From Platerodrilus igneus (lineage: Eukaryota; Arthropoda; Insecta; Coleoptera; Lycidae): DNA of 64,000 nucleotides. A program made the position numbers and the translations under genes. Positions 36,891 through 45,926 of this stretch are shown piece after piece. Each line of letters opens with the position of its first letter. Positions within the stretch are counted from its first letter, which is position 1. The DNA lies in assembly GCA_036346225.1 (NCBI GenBank), contig JARFIW010001082.1, positions 4,278,001-4,342,000 of the forward strand. Reading direction: 5' to 3'. The notes below the pieces were generated by a model. The model saw only the letters and a list, made by a program, of their open reading frames with translations. It made no database searches and had not been told where the DNA came from.

Positions 36891-37494
36891 TAAATTAACA
36901 AATTACTCCCATTGACTTTATCTTATGACCTCGACTAGCATTTATTTGGAATTATGAAATTCAGGTAATTTCGATTTTATATAATGAAACCAATATTATG
37001 TACAGCTTTTGTAAATTATTTGAAATACACTTTTCAATTAGTTAATGTTGTAAATTTCATTTATTAAACATCATATACTATTTACTCAAAACCCAAAGTC
37101 ACCAAAAAAAAACCGATTATCTTTATCAACGAAGTGTAGAACGTTCCAAACCTGTTATCATATCACGCACTTTATACGTATTCAAATCTTTTGTTGATTT
37201 TTTCACATTCATTTATATTAAGCAAATTCAATATTCAAAATAAAAAAATATATAGAAAAATAAAATGTCTTATAACTAAAAATCTGACCTGGTCTATTTT
37301 CTCCACATCGACGCTTCCATTTGAAGAAAAATTATCTTCCCCCAATGTGGGATTATTACATGCCCATTCGAAATATACGCTTGAACCATTGCATTTAAAT
37401 TATTGCCATTACCCTATAGACTACCATTATTAATTTATGCGCCCCATTTTATTGTCGTTTCATTTCAGACTTATTACTTCTTATCAATCAATTT
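36891..37494. other. No gene seen
   Basis: Right flank of the array, AT-rich; one 80-codon frame (37191-37433) without a motif. Confidence 0.45.
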
Positions 37495-37782
37495 CCTCAA
37501 ACTTAGAATAGAATTCCTATTATCATTGTCCTCTGACTTGAAATCGTAGTTTATTTTCTTCCCTTACTCAAATATCGAATTTTTCTCCCCGGCTTTAGAA
37601 ATTGTAGTTTGGTTCCCTCGGACTTAGAAATTGTATTATTCTTTCCCCAGACTTAGAAATTGTAGTTTGTTTTCCTCAGACTTAGAAATTGTATTATTCT
37701 TCCCCCAGACTTAGAAATTGTAGTTTGTTTGCCCCGGACATTGAAATCGTAGTCTATTTTTCCCCGGACTTAGAAGCCGTTT
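37495..37782. repeat. Minisatellite, unit about 29 bp
   Basis: About ten degenerate copies of a unit of the form GACTTAGAAATTGTAGTTTG followed by TTTTCCTCA. The central five copies (about 37600-37735) are the most regular. Confidence 0.85.
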
Positions 37783-37846
37783 AATCGACAATTATAGTTT
37801 TCATATTAGCACTTATTCTATCTTTCACTTTTAAAATTATTACGTA

Positions 37847-38125
37847 TCACTTTATTTCATAGCGGCGCACTTCGGCCTTTGTTGAGTTCAAAACTGACTT
37901 CGTTATCACTGTACCTGCTAATATATTATTGAATTCCCACTCCGTCAGTGGGTATGGTCTACAACTCGTCGCCCATTTATAACCAATCAAATATTTACAT
38001 TTAAAGCAGTTTCTGATGTAATTTTCTATGATTCCCAATAATTGTAACCTGCTTGCAGCTGTCTTCGTTATCAACATGCGGTGTTTTGATAGATCTAACT
38101 GCTTTCCCATAAACAACTGATGCAA
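37847..38125 (-). pseudogene. Possible integrase zinc-domain relic of an LTR element
   Basis: A 92-codon minus frame contains KHRMLITKTAASRLQ and then IENYIRNCFKCKYLIGYKW and CRPYPL. The H-x2-I-x-KT, Y-I-x2-C-x2-C and PxPL arrangement parallels the HHCC domain and linker of gypsy-type integrases, including the one at 50647-51507 (GHIGIRKT, RINRCEIC). No catalytic core follows. The similarity is suggestive only. Confidence 0.35.
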
Positions 38126-38643
38126 TTCGACTTTTAATTTTCATATTTACATGTTATTCACGCAATTTTTAATCTCTTTCTTATCAAAAATGGTTAGCTA
38201 TTTGCACGCATTTATATTATGCTTCCTGAAGCTCTATTTCTATCTCCGTATTAATCTAATCGTTTGGAACTCTTTTGAATGCGTGTCTGCTTACACTTTA
38301 TTATATTTACATATAAATATACGCGTGCTTCCACTGAAAAATATCATTATTTGCTTTACCCAAATTAACTAAAACTTTATCTACAGGGTATTAAATATTT
38401 ACTATTTACCTAATGCATTTATTCCTTGTTTCTACGCTAACTATGCGTCTTCCTATGTTTATTTGCGTCGCCTAAAACTATTTATACTTTATATACAGGG
38501 TGTTGACTGCTTACTATTTACAAACTATCTCCATTTCTCAATTCTTCACTAAATACATGCAGTTTTCTGCTGCCTATGGTAATTTCTCATTTCTAAACGA
38601 CCTTTGCTATAAAGTACACCCTTAAACAACCCTTTATCACAGC

Positions 38644-38680
<37 letters not shown>

Positions 38681-40775
38681 CTCAAGTTTAGACCAGGGTA
38701 GAAAATTAGTCAATTACATCAAATAATTTTAATTACCGTGTATAAGAAATTTTATTAGATAATACGCGTTATTAAAACCGTGAAGCATAAAAATTTATTC
38801 GTTTCATAAAAAAAAAAATAAGGGATTTAAATTATCCACTAGACGCCTTCTATAAAAAGAAGCAGTATTAAAATGCTCAACGTGTATTTAATTTAATTGT
38901 TCAAAGAATCAAAGAGAAATTACGTGCAAAATTTATATTAATTAACTCAATTTTAAGTAACCGGTATTAAACAAAATGTAAAAATAATAATTAATATTTA
39001 ATTAGGATTCACTAAAAATTAAAGGGTAGAAGTCAACGCCATTCATTATTATTTTAATTGGAGTTAATTTAACCGTTAGTAACATATAATATGCATAAAA
39101 GCGTGTAAAAACCCAATAGTATTCAAATCGTAGAAGTGTTATTTAGAAGTATTATGTTTGAACACCTGCGTATTTTTAAATGTTTTATGTTCTGCTTAAA
39201 TTTTGTAGATAACAAATGGTTACAGAAAATGTTGGAGAAACCGTCGCTAAATATTCACGGGAAATGCTAATAAAGTGGGTTATTTAACAGTCCACGTGGA
39301 CTGAAATAACTGATAGTAAAGAGTATAGATTTGTACCACTCAGAACAGGGTAGATAGAGACGGATAATATGCGCAAGACAGAGACACATATAGTAAAAGG
39401 CGTGATTTGAGCAACGTCACGAGGTTGCGATTGGTTGAAAATCAGATGCAGATATGAGGTGTAAACGTAACATTTCTGTATAAAATTTAATTAGTTGTTC
39501 TCATATGTTGCGTGCCGTGTGGAAAATTTCTGAGATTTAACTGGCGCGAGTGCAAATTTAATAAGAATCGCGTGCCCGACTATCGAAAAGGGAATGTAGA
39601 ATGCGAAATTCTAAGAATTGTCCGTTTTGGGGACAAAAGCGACGCACAGGCTAGCCGATATATAAACCCGGACTTTAAACAGTCTAGCTCTCTTAGATTT
39701 TTGATGCTTCGATGCTTTTAAAAGTGCTTTTAGATTTACGATTTTGATTTAATACTTTAAACAGTTTGCTCTTATATTTTGGTGATAATTGAACACTTTA
39801 AAACATTTTGCTCTTTACGTGCTACGATGAAAGTTAGTTAGTGCATTTAGAAAAGAAGATACAAGGTAATAAAGTCTAGTTATATTGGCGAGTATTACTG
39901 TACCAACTATCGAAATTGTAACGATAAATGAATAAACAAAAGTAGGCAGTTTTGGCGTATAGCGTGAAAGAAGTATGAATTTCTTTGCTATTTCCGGGGG
40001 TGTTAATAATTAAATGATTCGTAAACGTGACTGGATCCACAAAACAAGATTCAGATATACACAGATGAGTTCCGGAAAAGCCCTGAAACAACTTTAGATG
40101 AATGGTGGTGTAGAAAATTTTTAAAGGCGACCAGTAATCCGAGGACCTAAACATAACCCAGTTGGAATGGTGTGATTAACAGAGGACGATGTACATTGGA
40201 GACACGAGTGCATTAACCTTCAGATAACTTATGCTTTGTTGTTCGATTTTTGATGTTTTGGTGTGTGTTGAATAACTTTATAATTTATTTACTTAAAATG
40301 GACAGTAGTGAATTTGTACTAACAACAAATTTTTAATTTTAAGGTGAAATTTTCTTGTTTAAGTAGAAAGCAGTATTTAGTATTTATGTTCTTGATTATG
40401 ATGAAAATTTGGGTATGTCTTTGAGCTCAATTAGACGAACCTGGTTAATTAACGTAAAGGGGTGGGAGATGCTCCCTTTGTATTCAGACTCAGGTCTGCA
40501 AATATTGTTATATTAATTAGTAGGCATCCTACAAGGACTTTAATTCTGGATGCAAATTAAAATGATAACAAATTTAATCTTGAAATTTTCTGATACTGAA
40601 ATTTATGCTGAATTTTACTTTTGAAATTTTAATGTATTATGAATATTGATGTAAATAGAGTTAACGTTGATGTTTGTGGTAGGAATGTGTTTTTTTTTTT
40701 ATGAATGAGAGTTTTAACTAGGTAAGCAGCCGAGGCGGAAAGAGTAAAGAGGCGAATATCAAAAGAGGATCACAG

Positions 40776-40777
<2 letters not shown>
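38126..40777. other. No confident gene; TA tract and TATA-like box
   Basis: A (TA)n tract occupies 38647-38679. TATATAAA at 39659-39666 is followed by CAGTC at 39680-39684, spacing slightly short for a core promoter. A degenerate direct repeat with TACAGGGT at about 38383 and 38496 is present. The 69-codon frame at 39512-39721 spans the TATA box and is unlikely to be real. Confidence 0.4.

Positions 40778-40820
<43 letters not shown>
40778..40820. repeat. (TA)n microsatellite
   Basis: A run of TA dinucleotides next to the 3' side of the PLE relic. Confidence 0.95.
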
Positions 40821-40823
<3 letters not shown>

Positions 40824-41510
40824 TAGTAAATATCGGGTCGTAGTCAATCTGGGCAATTAGATAAGTTTTTTAATCAGTTCAAGCTTTAGAAAAATTTTAT
40901 TTTCTTCTTCAGGAAGACTATAGTTGCAGAATTCCAAATTGTTAATATGCTAATTCTACTTACGATTATATGAAACTATCTAGTAAATGCCTGGAGCATA
41001 ATAATAATTAGGATACGACGACAAACTTGGTGAGTACATTCAAAACACATAATACAGTTAACATAAAAATAAATTAAGGTAGCTTATTTCTAAAACAACA
41101 TTAACGGACAGTTTAAAAGTTACATAGGAACCAGTCAAGATATAAAATACTACTAACATATAAACTTTGCAGTGGATAACTATAGATAAAAGTTAGTATT
41201 ACACTAAAACAAGTATAGATTATGGCCAAACAAGGACAACATAAAAGGAGGCTCACTGGTTAACTAGATGTACGATATGTAGAGTTCTTAATAACAGAGA
41301 TCAGATGGGAATATATATTATTTAGGTTTTGCGTGTCAGTTTTTTGTTGATATGATGATCTTGTAAAGATATTGCGACCATTTCGAGGAAAATGCGTTTT
41401 TTGTATTGGCTTTCTCTAAAGACAATTTTAGCGTTGTTGTAATCGATCGTGTGTTGTGTCTCAAGAGCATGAGAAACTAATGCACAGGTTTTGCTATGTG
41501 TATCATGTCA
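40821..41510 (-). mobile_element. Penelope-like element 3' fragment
   Basis: The coding end at 41322-41510 is followed on the minus strand by about 500 bases of noncoding sequence. This includes TCCTGAAGAAGAAAATAAAA (complement of about 40894-40913), a tail word typical of PLEs, and it stops at the TA tract. The 5' part of the element (reverse transcriptase) is absent from the window. Confidence 0.5.
41322..41510 (-). pseudogene. PLE protein C-terminus (GIY-YIG endonuclease side)
   Basis: After an in-frame stop at the upstream edge, 62 codons stay open to a TAA at 41322-41324. They include HALETQHTIDYNNAKIVFRE and then KKRIFLEMVAI. The pattern HALxTxHxxDxxNxKI, then RExxYxKRxFLEMxxI, is the usual end of the GIY-YIG endonuclease domain in Penelope-like elements, where the Glu of FLEM is part of the conserved set. 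Only this last part is present and the upstream stop breaks it, so it is a 5'-truncated relic. It gives independent support for reading the nearby hammerhead motifs as PLE parts. Confidence 0.65.
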
Positions 41511-41773
41511 AAAAAAATCAAGATATACAAAACATACATACATACACATGCAAATTAAACAAAATGATAAATTAATTTATAAAAACATTTAATCAAAATT
41601 AATAACTTTTACTTCTGTCAAACCAATATTTTATTTCATCATTTTTTATATATACACATTATTACTTTTTGATTATTAAAGAAAATTGTTCTAAAAATTC
41701 TTCAAAATAAGCTAATGTAAATAACCTCGTTTTAGGCCATAACAAAGAGTTTTCTTTGTTACTAGCCGACCTA

Positions 41774-41775
<2 letters not shown>

Positions 41776-41814
<39 letters not shown>
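41776..41814. repeat. (TA)n microsatellite
   Basis: Runs directly into the left arm of the inverted repeat at 41812. Confidence 0.95.
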
Positions 41815-41819
<5 letters not shown>

Positions 41820-41952
41820 AGTATATACGATGTATAAATAATCACAAACTTTACGAAAAAATCGAAAGAAAGTTATTAATTATACAAAGCAAGCTAGTAA
41901 TTTGCATAGCCATAAATGAAAGAATTTGTTTGTTTCATAAAGGGAATAAACA

Positions 41953-41999
41953 TTCATCAACTAACTAGTTTCGATCTTAGTGGATCTCATCAGGATGAA
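41953..41999 (-). ncRNA. Hammerhead ribozyme (type I), left arm
   Basis: On the minus strand, stem I TTCATC pairs with GATGAA perfectly. The core CTGATGA is followed by a 4-bp stem II (GATC, loop CACTAA, GATC), then GAAA. A 3-bp stem III (ACT/AGT with loop AGTT, its A being the last of GAAA) leads to the cleavage base U. All conserved core positions are present. Confidence 0.75.
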
Positions 42000-42052
42000 G
42001 TGGTTTATAACCCTTATAAACCACTTCACCTTATAAACCACTTATAAACCAT

Positions 42053-42095
42053 TTTATCCTGATGAGATCCACTAAGATCGAAACTAGTTGATGAA
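42053..42095 (+). ncRNA. Hammerhead ribozyme (type I), right arm
   Basis: Stem I TTTATC (42053-42058) pairs with GATGAA (42090-42095), one G-U. CTGATGA is at 42059-42065, stem II GATC/GATC at 42066-42079, GAAA at 42080-42083, and a 2-bp stem III (A-C with G-U, loop UA) at 42083-42088. Predicted cleavage is after U 42089. The short stem III is typical of PLE ribozymes, which often act as dimers. Confidence 0.75.
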
Positions 42096-42266
42096 TGTTT
42101 ATTCCCTTTATGAAACAAACAAATTCTGTCATTTATGGCTATGCAAATTACTAGCTTGCTTTGTATAATTAATAACTTTCTTACGATTTTTCGTAAAGTT
42201 TGTGATTATTTATACATCGTATATACTTGTTTTATTTATTTAAATTGCTATAAGCAATAATTTTTC

Positions 42267-42269
<3 letters not shown>

Positions 42270-42305
<36 letters not shown>

Positions 42306-42336
42306 CATAAACGTGTATATATATATATATATATAC
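42270..42336. repeat. (TA)n microsatellite, interrupted
   Basis: Two AT runs separated by ATACATAAACGTG. The second touches the inverted end of the next element. Confidence 0.9.
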
Positions 42337-42607
42337 AAAGTAAAAAGGAATTATTGGCAAGTGACTCAAATTCAGCCGTATCTCCTCCGTGCCGACTGTT
42401 GCTAAAAACCTGCGATGTCATTTGAAACGACATAAAGACACAAATTGTGAGCTAGGTGATGCTGTACTTCCCATAAAGTGTCTACATTAAATATTACAAC
42501 TTTGCTACACCTGTCCTGATGAGCCCCAATTAGGGCGAAACGCGTCGACAGGATGCCCTCGTGGCTGAATTTGAGTCACTTGCCAATAATTTCTTTTTTA
42601 CTTTGTA
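42334..42607 (+). mobile_element. Short PLE-derived element with inverted ends and a ribozyme
   Basis: Left end 42334-42377 (ATTGGCAAGTGACTCAAATT inside) and right end 42565-42607 (AATTTGAGTCACTTGCCAAT inside) are reverse complements of about 43 bases. Between them lies a hammerhead ribozyme close to the right end. The total length of about 274 bases has no coding capacity. It could be a miniature PLE remnant or a retrozyme-like unit. Confidence 0.6.
42512..42554 (+). ncRNA. Hammerhead ribozyme (type I), canonical
   Basis: Stem I CCTGTC (42512-42517) pairs perfectly with GACAGG (42549-42554). The core CTGATGA is at 42518-42524, stem II GCCC/GGGC with loop CAATTA at 42525-42538, and GAAA at 42539-42542. 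A minimal stem III (AC with GT, loop GC) at 42542-42547 leads to C 42548, giving the preferred GUC cleavage triplet. It closely resembles the ribozymes described in schistosome SINEs and in PLEs. Confidence 0.88.
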
Positions 42608-42651
42608 TTAATTTAAGAATCATTAATCCTACTTTTCTTTTAAATTATATA

Positions 42652-42734
42652 TATTGCTATGATAATAGGGTAGTTTAAGGGTAGATTAAGTCATAGGGGT
42701 CGTAGAATAAATATAAACAACTTCAACTTTAAGT
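42652..42734 (+). repeat. Dispersed 83-bp repeat, copy 1
   Basis: Starting TATTGCTATGATAATAGGGT and ending at CAACTTTAAG, it recurs almost unchanged at 60652-60735. Both copies begin at the edge of a TA stretch. It is probably one end of an element. Confidence 0.75.
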
Positions 42735-43208
42735 TTTTGCCCTGTTGGGATTACCAAACGTTCAAGAACATACAAATTTAGTTATTTTTAAAATATAGGA
42801 TAGTTTTTGCATTTTTATAGACATGTGTTAATTTTAAGGCGCATAATATTCACTTAATATTCAAAATGGCGGCCATAAGAAAAACAAAAGTTTTGGGCGT
42901 TTCCTCGAAAACAAAAGACAGTCGAATGATTCTGATGCTAAAATACTCCTTTTAGAAAAGTGTCTTAATAATGTGCAAGTCTTGTGATGGTGCGACTTAT
43001 GATTCATGTTTTATTATCAAAAAACAAAATCCGCCATTTTTAGTTTTCTTCGAATATCTCCAAAACCAGACAACTTACAACAATTTTGTAAACGGATACA
43101 AAACTGGCCTGGATCCCTCCAAATCTTTTCCTATTTAACCCAATCTCTATTTCTTATAATAACCGAAATAACAATGTAGAGACTCGAAATTTGGACACAC
43201 TGTACATA
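42735..43208. other. Unassigned element-like sequence
   Basis: Contains AAAATGGCGGCCATAAG and AAAATCCGCCATTTTTAG plus CGAATATCTCCAAAAC, words common in insect MITE-like repeats, and CGAAATTTGGACACACTGTA at its end. No frame of interest. Confidence 0.3.
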
Positions 43209-43466
43209 TATAACTGACACAAGTCAAAAACTTGACAATGTCAGATATGATTGACAAAAATGCTAAACGTAATTGAAAGTTAGGTTTATGTATAGTTGTG
43301 TACACGATTTAGATTTGTAAATTTTCCAATTAACGTCATCGGTTTCGGTGGCGTAATTGGTAAGTGCATGGTTCTGGAAAGACTAAGATACAGGTTCATG
43401 TCCTGTCCAAGACCTAATATTTTGCTTCTTTCAATTACTAGCTTGATTTGAAATGATCATTTGGGC

Positions 43467-43468
<2 letters not shown>
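43209..43468 (+). mobile_element. tRNA-derived SINE, family 3, copy 1
   Basis: About 130 bases of unrelated leader precede an A box (GGTGGCGTAATTGG near 43351) and a B-like box (GGTTCATGTCC near 43394). The tail ATTACTAGCTTGATTTGAAA runs to TTTGGGC and a TA tract. It matches the copies at 45011-45212 (minus) and 45323-45582 (plus). Confidence 0.7.

Positions 43469-43472
<4 letters not shown>

Positions 43473-43501
<29 letters not shown>
43473..43501. repeat. (TA)n microsatellite
   Basis: Directly follows the SINE tail. Confidence 0.9.
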
Positions 43502-43504
<3 letters not shown>

Positions 43505-43700
43505 TATGTTTTTTCTTGACCTTGAATTATAGATATCTTTGTTTTTATTTTTGGATGTTGGTCACTTTAAATGAATCCAATTGAAGACGTTTTTGAGTTC
43601 CAATTTTTATTATATAAACATGTTTCGGTCTTGTGGACCGTTTTCTAATAGCTATAACATTACTACTATAATAAATTGATGTAAATGACATTTAACTTAC
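43501..43700. repeat. Direct repeat unit A (partner 44121-44333)
   Basis: AAGTTATGTTTTTTCTTGAC to AATGACATTTAACTTAC. On the minus strand it holds ACGGTCCACAAGACCGAAAC, a short stem closing on GAAAC as in hammerhead cores, but the CTGATGA element is not intact. Possibly a decayed PLE terminal repeat. Confidence 0.6.
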
Positions 43701-44120
43701 CATTAGTTCTATATAATAAATTATAATTTCACATTATTTTAATTTTCAATGCTTCAAAACCATAGTACAAATTCAAATATCGGTTAGACAGTTGTGACTA
43801 AACACCTGCCATACCGGTACTTTACATTTAATATAGAATTTTGAAGCATTGAAATTAAAAATTATCTAGTCACATTTAGTTTGCTAAATTCGCTAAAAAT
43901 TGACATATTTTTAATTTGAATATAATTTATGTAGAATATAAGGAGTTGTATAGTCCTGTTCGTGTTGATTTTTTATTCTTAATGCGTTTGTTTAGATGGT
44001 ATTTTCTTCCTTCCAATTAAATTTGTTTAATTGTATAGAACTATGGGAGTTGCCTTATTAATTTAATGTTCTTGTTTGAGTAGTAATTTCCTTCTTTTAA
44101 TCCAGTTTGTTTGAAATATA

Positions 44121-44333
44121 AAGTTATGTTTTTTCTTGACCTTGAATTATAGATATCTTTGTTTTTATTCTTGGATGTTGGTCACTTTAAATGAATCCAA
44201 TTGAAGACGGTTTTGAATTCCAATTTTTATTATATAAATTGCTTTGACATGTTTCGGTCTTGTGGACCGTTTTCTAATAGCTATAACATTACTACAATAA
44301 TAAATTGATGTAAATGACATTTAACTTACAACT
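44121..44333. repeat. Direct repeat unit B
   Basis: Matches 43501-43700 with few substitutions and carries an extra TTGCTTTGA before CATGTTTCGG. The 420 bases between the units (43701-44120) include a small inverted repeat (TTTTCAATGCTTCAAAA near 43741 and TTTTGAAGCATTGAAA near 43842). Confidence 0.65.
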
Positions 44334-44967
44334 TACAATTGAGGGACGGAATAATAAGATCTGTATGTGTAATAAAAACTATTACATTATTATTAAACTA
44401 TTGTTATTATTAAAGAAAGTCTTTCGAAATGCTGAGAAATTACATTTCATAGACAGTTCATCTTAGATTAAATAAAATAACACGTAAACTTAAATAAATT
44501 TTTATTTTAGAAAAGTTAAAAAAAAAAATTTTATAATCGATGGATATTTTGCATATTTGAACGTGGTTTTTGATTCTGAACAACATTTCATAATAACAAT
44601 TTTCGAAATTTAAAAATAAAGTATTTACTTAAATTCATATTTATTGATAAACCTCGCATGTGACTAATAAATTTAGCTATTTGAAGGTTCTATTTTAGGT
44701 TTCAGAACAAGCAGAACTTTTTATAAAGAGTACATTTTCTAAATATCTAAAATAAAAGTTTTCTCTTATATATTCATATTTAAAATTGATAATATTGATG
44801 TTACTTATAAATATATACTTATATTGATACAGGTTCTATTGTTATGAATAAACTTCTTAAATTCAAGCTTTGAAATTGTTTATCTTCTAGAAGATATAAA
44901 CATTTCAAATTAAATGTTAAAGAAGTTTTCTAAATAAAGTACGAATTGACATGTTCTATATTATACT

Positions 44968-44969
<2 letters not shown>
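44334..44969. other. No gene seen
   Basis: Very AT-rich, no frames of interest. Confidence 0.5.

Positions 44970-45010
<41 letters not shown>
44970..45010. repeat. (TA)n microsatellite
   Basis: Replaces the tail of the minus-strand SINE that follows. Confidence 0.95.
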
Positions 45011-45014
<4 letters not shown>

Positions 45015-45212
45015 CAGGACTTGAACCTGTATCTTGGTTTTGCAGGAACCATGCGTTTACCAATTACGCCACCCAGACCGATGACGACAATTGGGAAATT
45101 TACAAATTTAAATCGTGTACACGACGATACATCAACCTAACTTTCAAGTACGTTCGGCATTTTTCAATCATATCTGACATTGTCAAGTTTTTGACTTATG
45201 TCAGTTATAGAC
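45011..45212 (-). mobile_element. tRNA-derived SINE, family 3, copy 2
   Basis: Reverse complement of the copy at 45323, with A box and B box (GGTTCAAGTCC, complement of 45016-45026). The 3' tail is missing; the copy stops at the TA tract just after the B box region. Confidence 0.75.
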
Positions 45213-45270
45213 AGTTGTTAAAATTTTATTATCTAGACCTATATACCATTCTTAACCTATAATTTCCACG

Positions 45271-45272
<2 letters not shown>

Positions 45273-45321
<49 letters not shown>
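45273..45321. repeat. (TA)n microsatellite between head-to-head SINEs
   Basis: Lies in the 110-bp spacer separating the 5' ends of two opposed SINE copies. Confidence 0.95.
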
Positions 45322-45322
<1 letters not shown>

Positions 45323-45324
<2 letters not shown>

Positions 45325-45582
45325 TATAACTGACATAAGTCAAAAACTTGACAATGTCAGATATGATTGACAAAAATGCCGAACGTAATTGAAAGTTAGG
45401 TTGATGTATCGTCGTGTACACGATTTAAATTTGTAAATTTCCCAATTGTCGTCATCGGTCTGGGTGGCGTAATTGGTAAACGCATGATTCCGGCAAAACC
45501 AAGATACAGGTTCAAGTCCTGTCCAAGACTTATATTTTCCATCATTCAATTACTAGCTCGATTTGAAATGATCATTTGGGCT
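45323..45582 (+). mobile_element. tRNA-derived SINE, family 3, copy 3
   Basis: The best copy: A box TGGCGTAATTGG (45465-45476), B box GGTTCAAGTCC (45509-45519), tail ATTACTAGCTCGATTTGAAA and TTTGGGC. The tRNA-like part is not at the extreme 5' end; about 135 bases precede it. Confidence 0.75.
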
Positions 45583-45668
45583 TTGCATAAAAGTCTAAGT
45601 TATTTTTTCATCTTATTCACTATAATACGATAGTATTTATCAACTTACCTGGTGTAATTAACTACCTA

Positions 45669-45670
<2 letters not shown>

Positions 45671-45723
<53 letters not shown>
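45671..45723. repeat. (TA)n microsatellite
   Basis: About 50 bases of TA. A further short TA run at 45901-45924 directly precedes the gypsy 5' LTR. Confidence 0.95.
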
Positions 45724-45726
<3 letters not shown>

Positions 45727-45926
45727 GCTGAAAGTTTTCATACTTATAATCAGTGTTTATATATTTTTAGTTAAACCTGTGATCAAGCATAAAATATATG
45801 CGAAAATTTAGGTATTAAAGAAGAGTAGTTATTTCCAGTAGATCTATAACCTGCAAACAATCATATTAAATTAAAACTAAAGGTCGTTGACAATACAAAT
45901 TATATACATACATATATATATATTAT

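Larger units (their letters stand above)
41812..42238. mobile_element. PLE-type inverted repeat with a ribozyme core on each arm
   Basis: Arms of about 185 bases (41812 to about 42000 and 42050-42238) are near-perfect reverse complements. The short centre contains repeated TTATAAACCAC words. Each arm, read outward from the centre, carries a hammerhead core. The arrangement fits the terminal repeats of Penelope-like elements, which commonly contain such ribozymes. Confidence 0.7.

Noticed and set aside
37495..37782. CRISPR-like array
   Set aside because: Units are contiguous and degenerate with no spacers, in a eukaryotic context.
39512..39721. 69-codon frame with an upstream promoter
   Set aside because: The TATA-like box lies inside the frame, and TATA-to-start spacing is off.
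43501..43700. Active hammerhead ribozyme
   Set aside because: The stem before GAAAC is there but CTGATGA is not; treated as a worn relic only.
44946..45549. Frames with Ile-Tyr runs and a GLEPVSWFCRNHAF-like stretch
   Set aside because: They are translations of TA tracts and the tRNA-like SINE.
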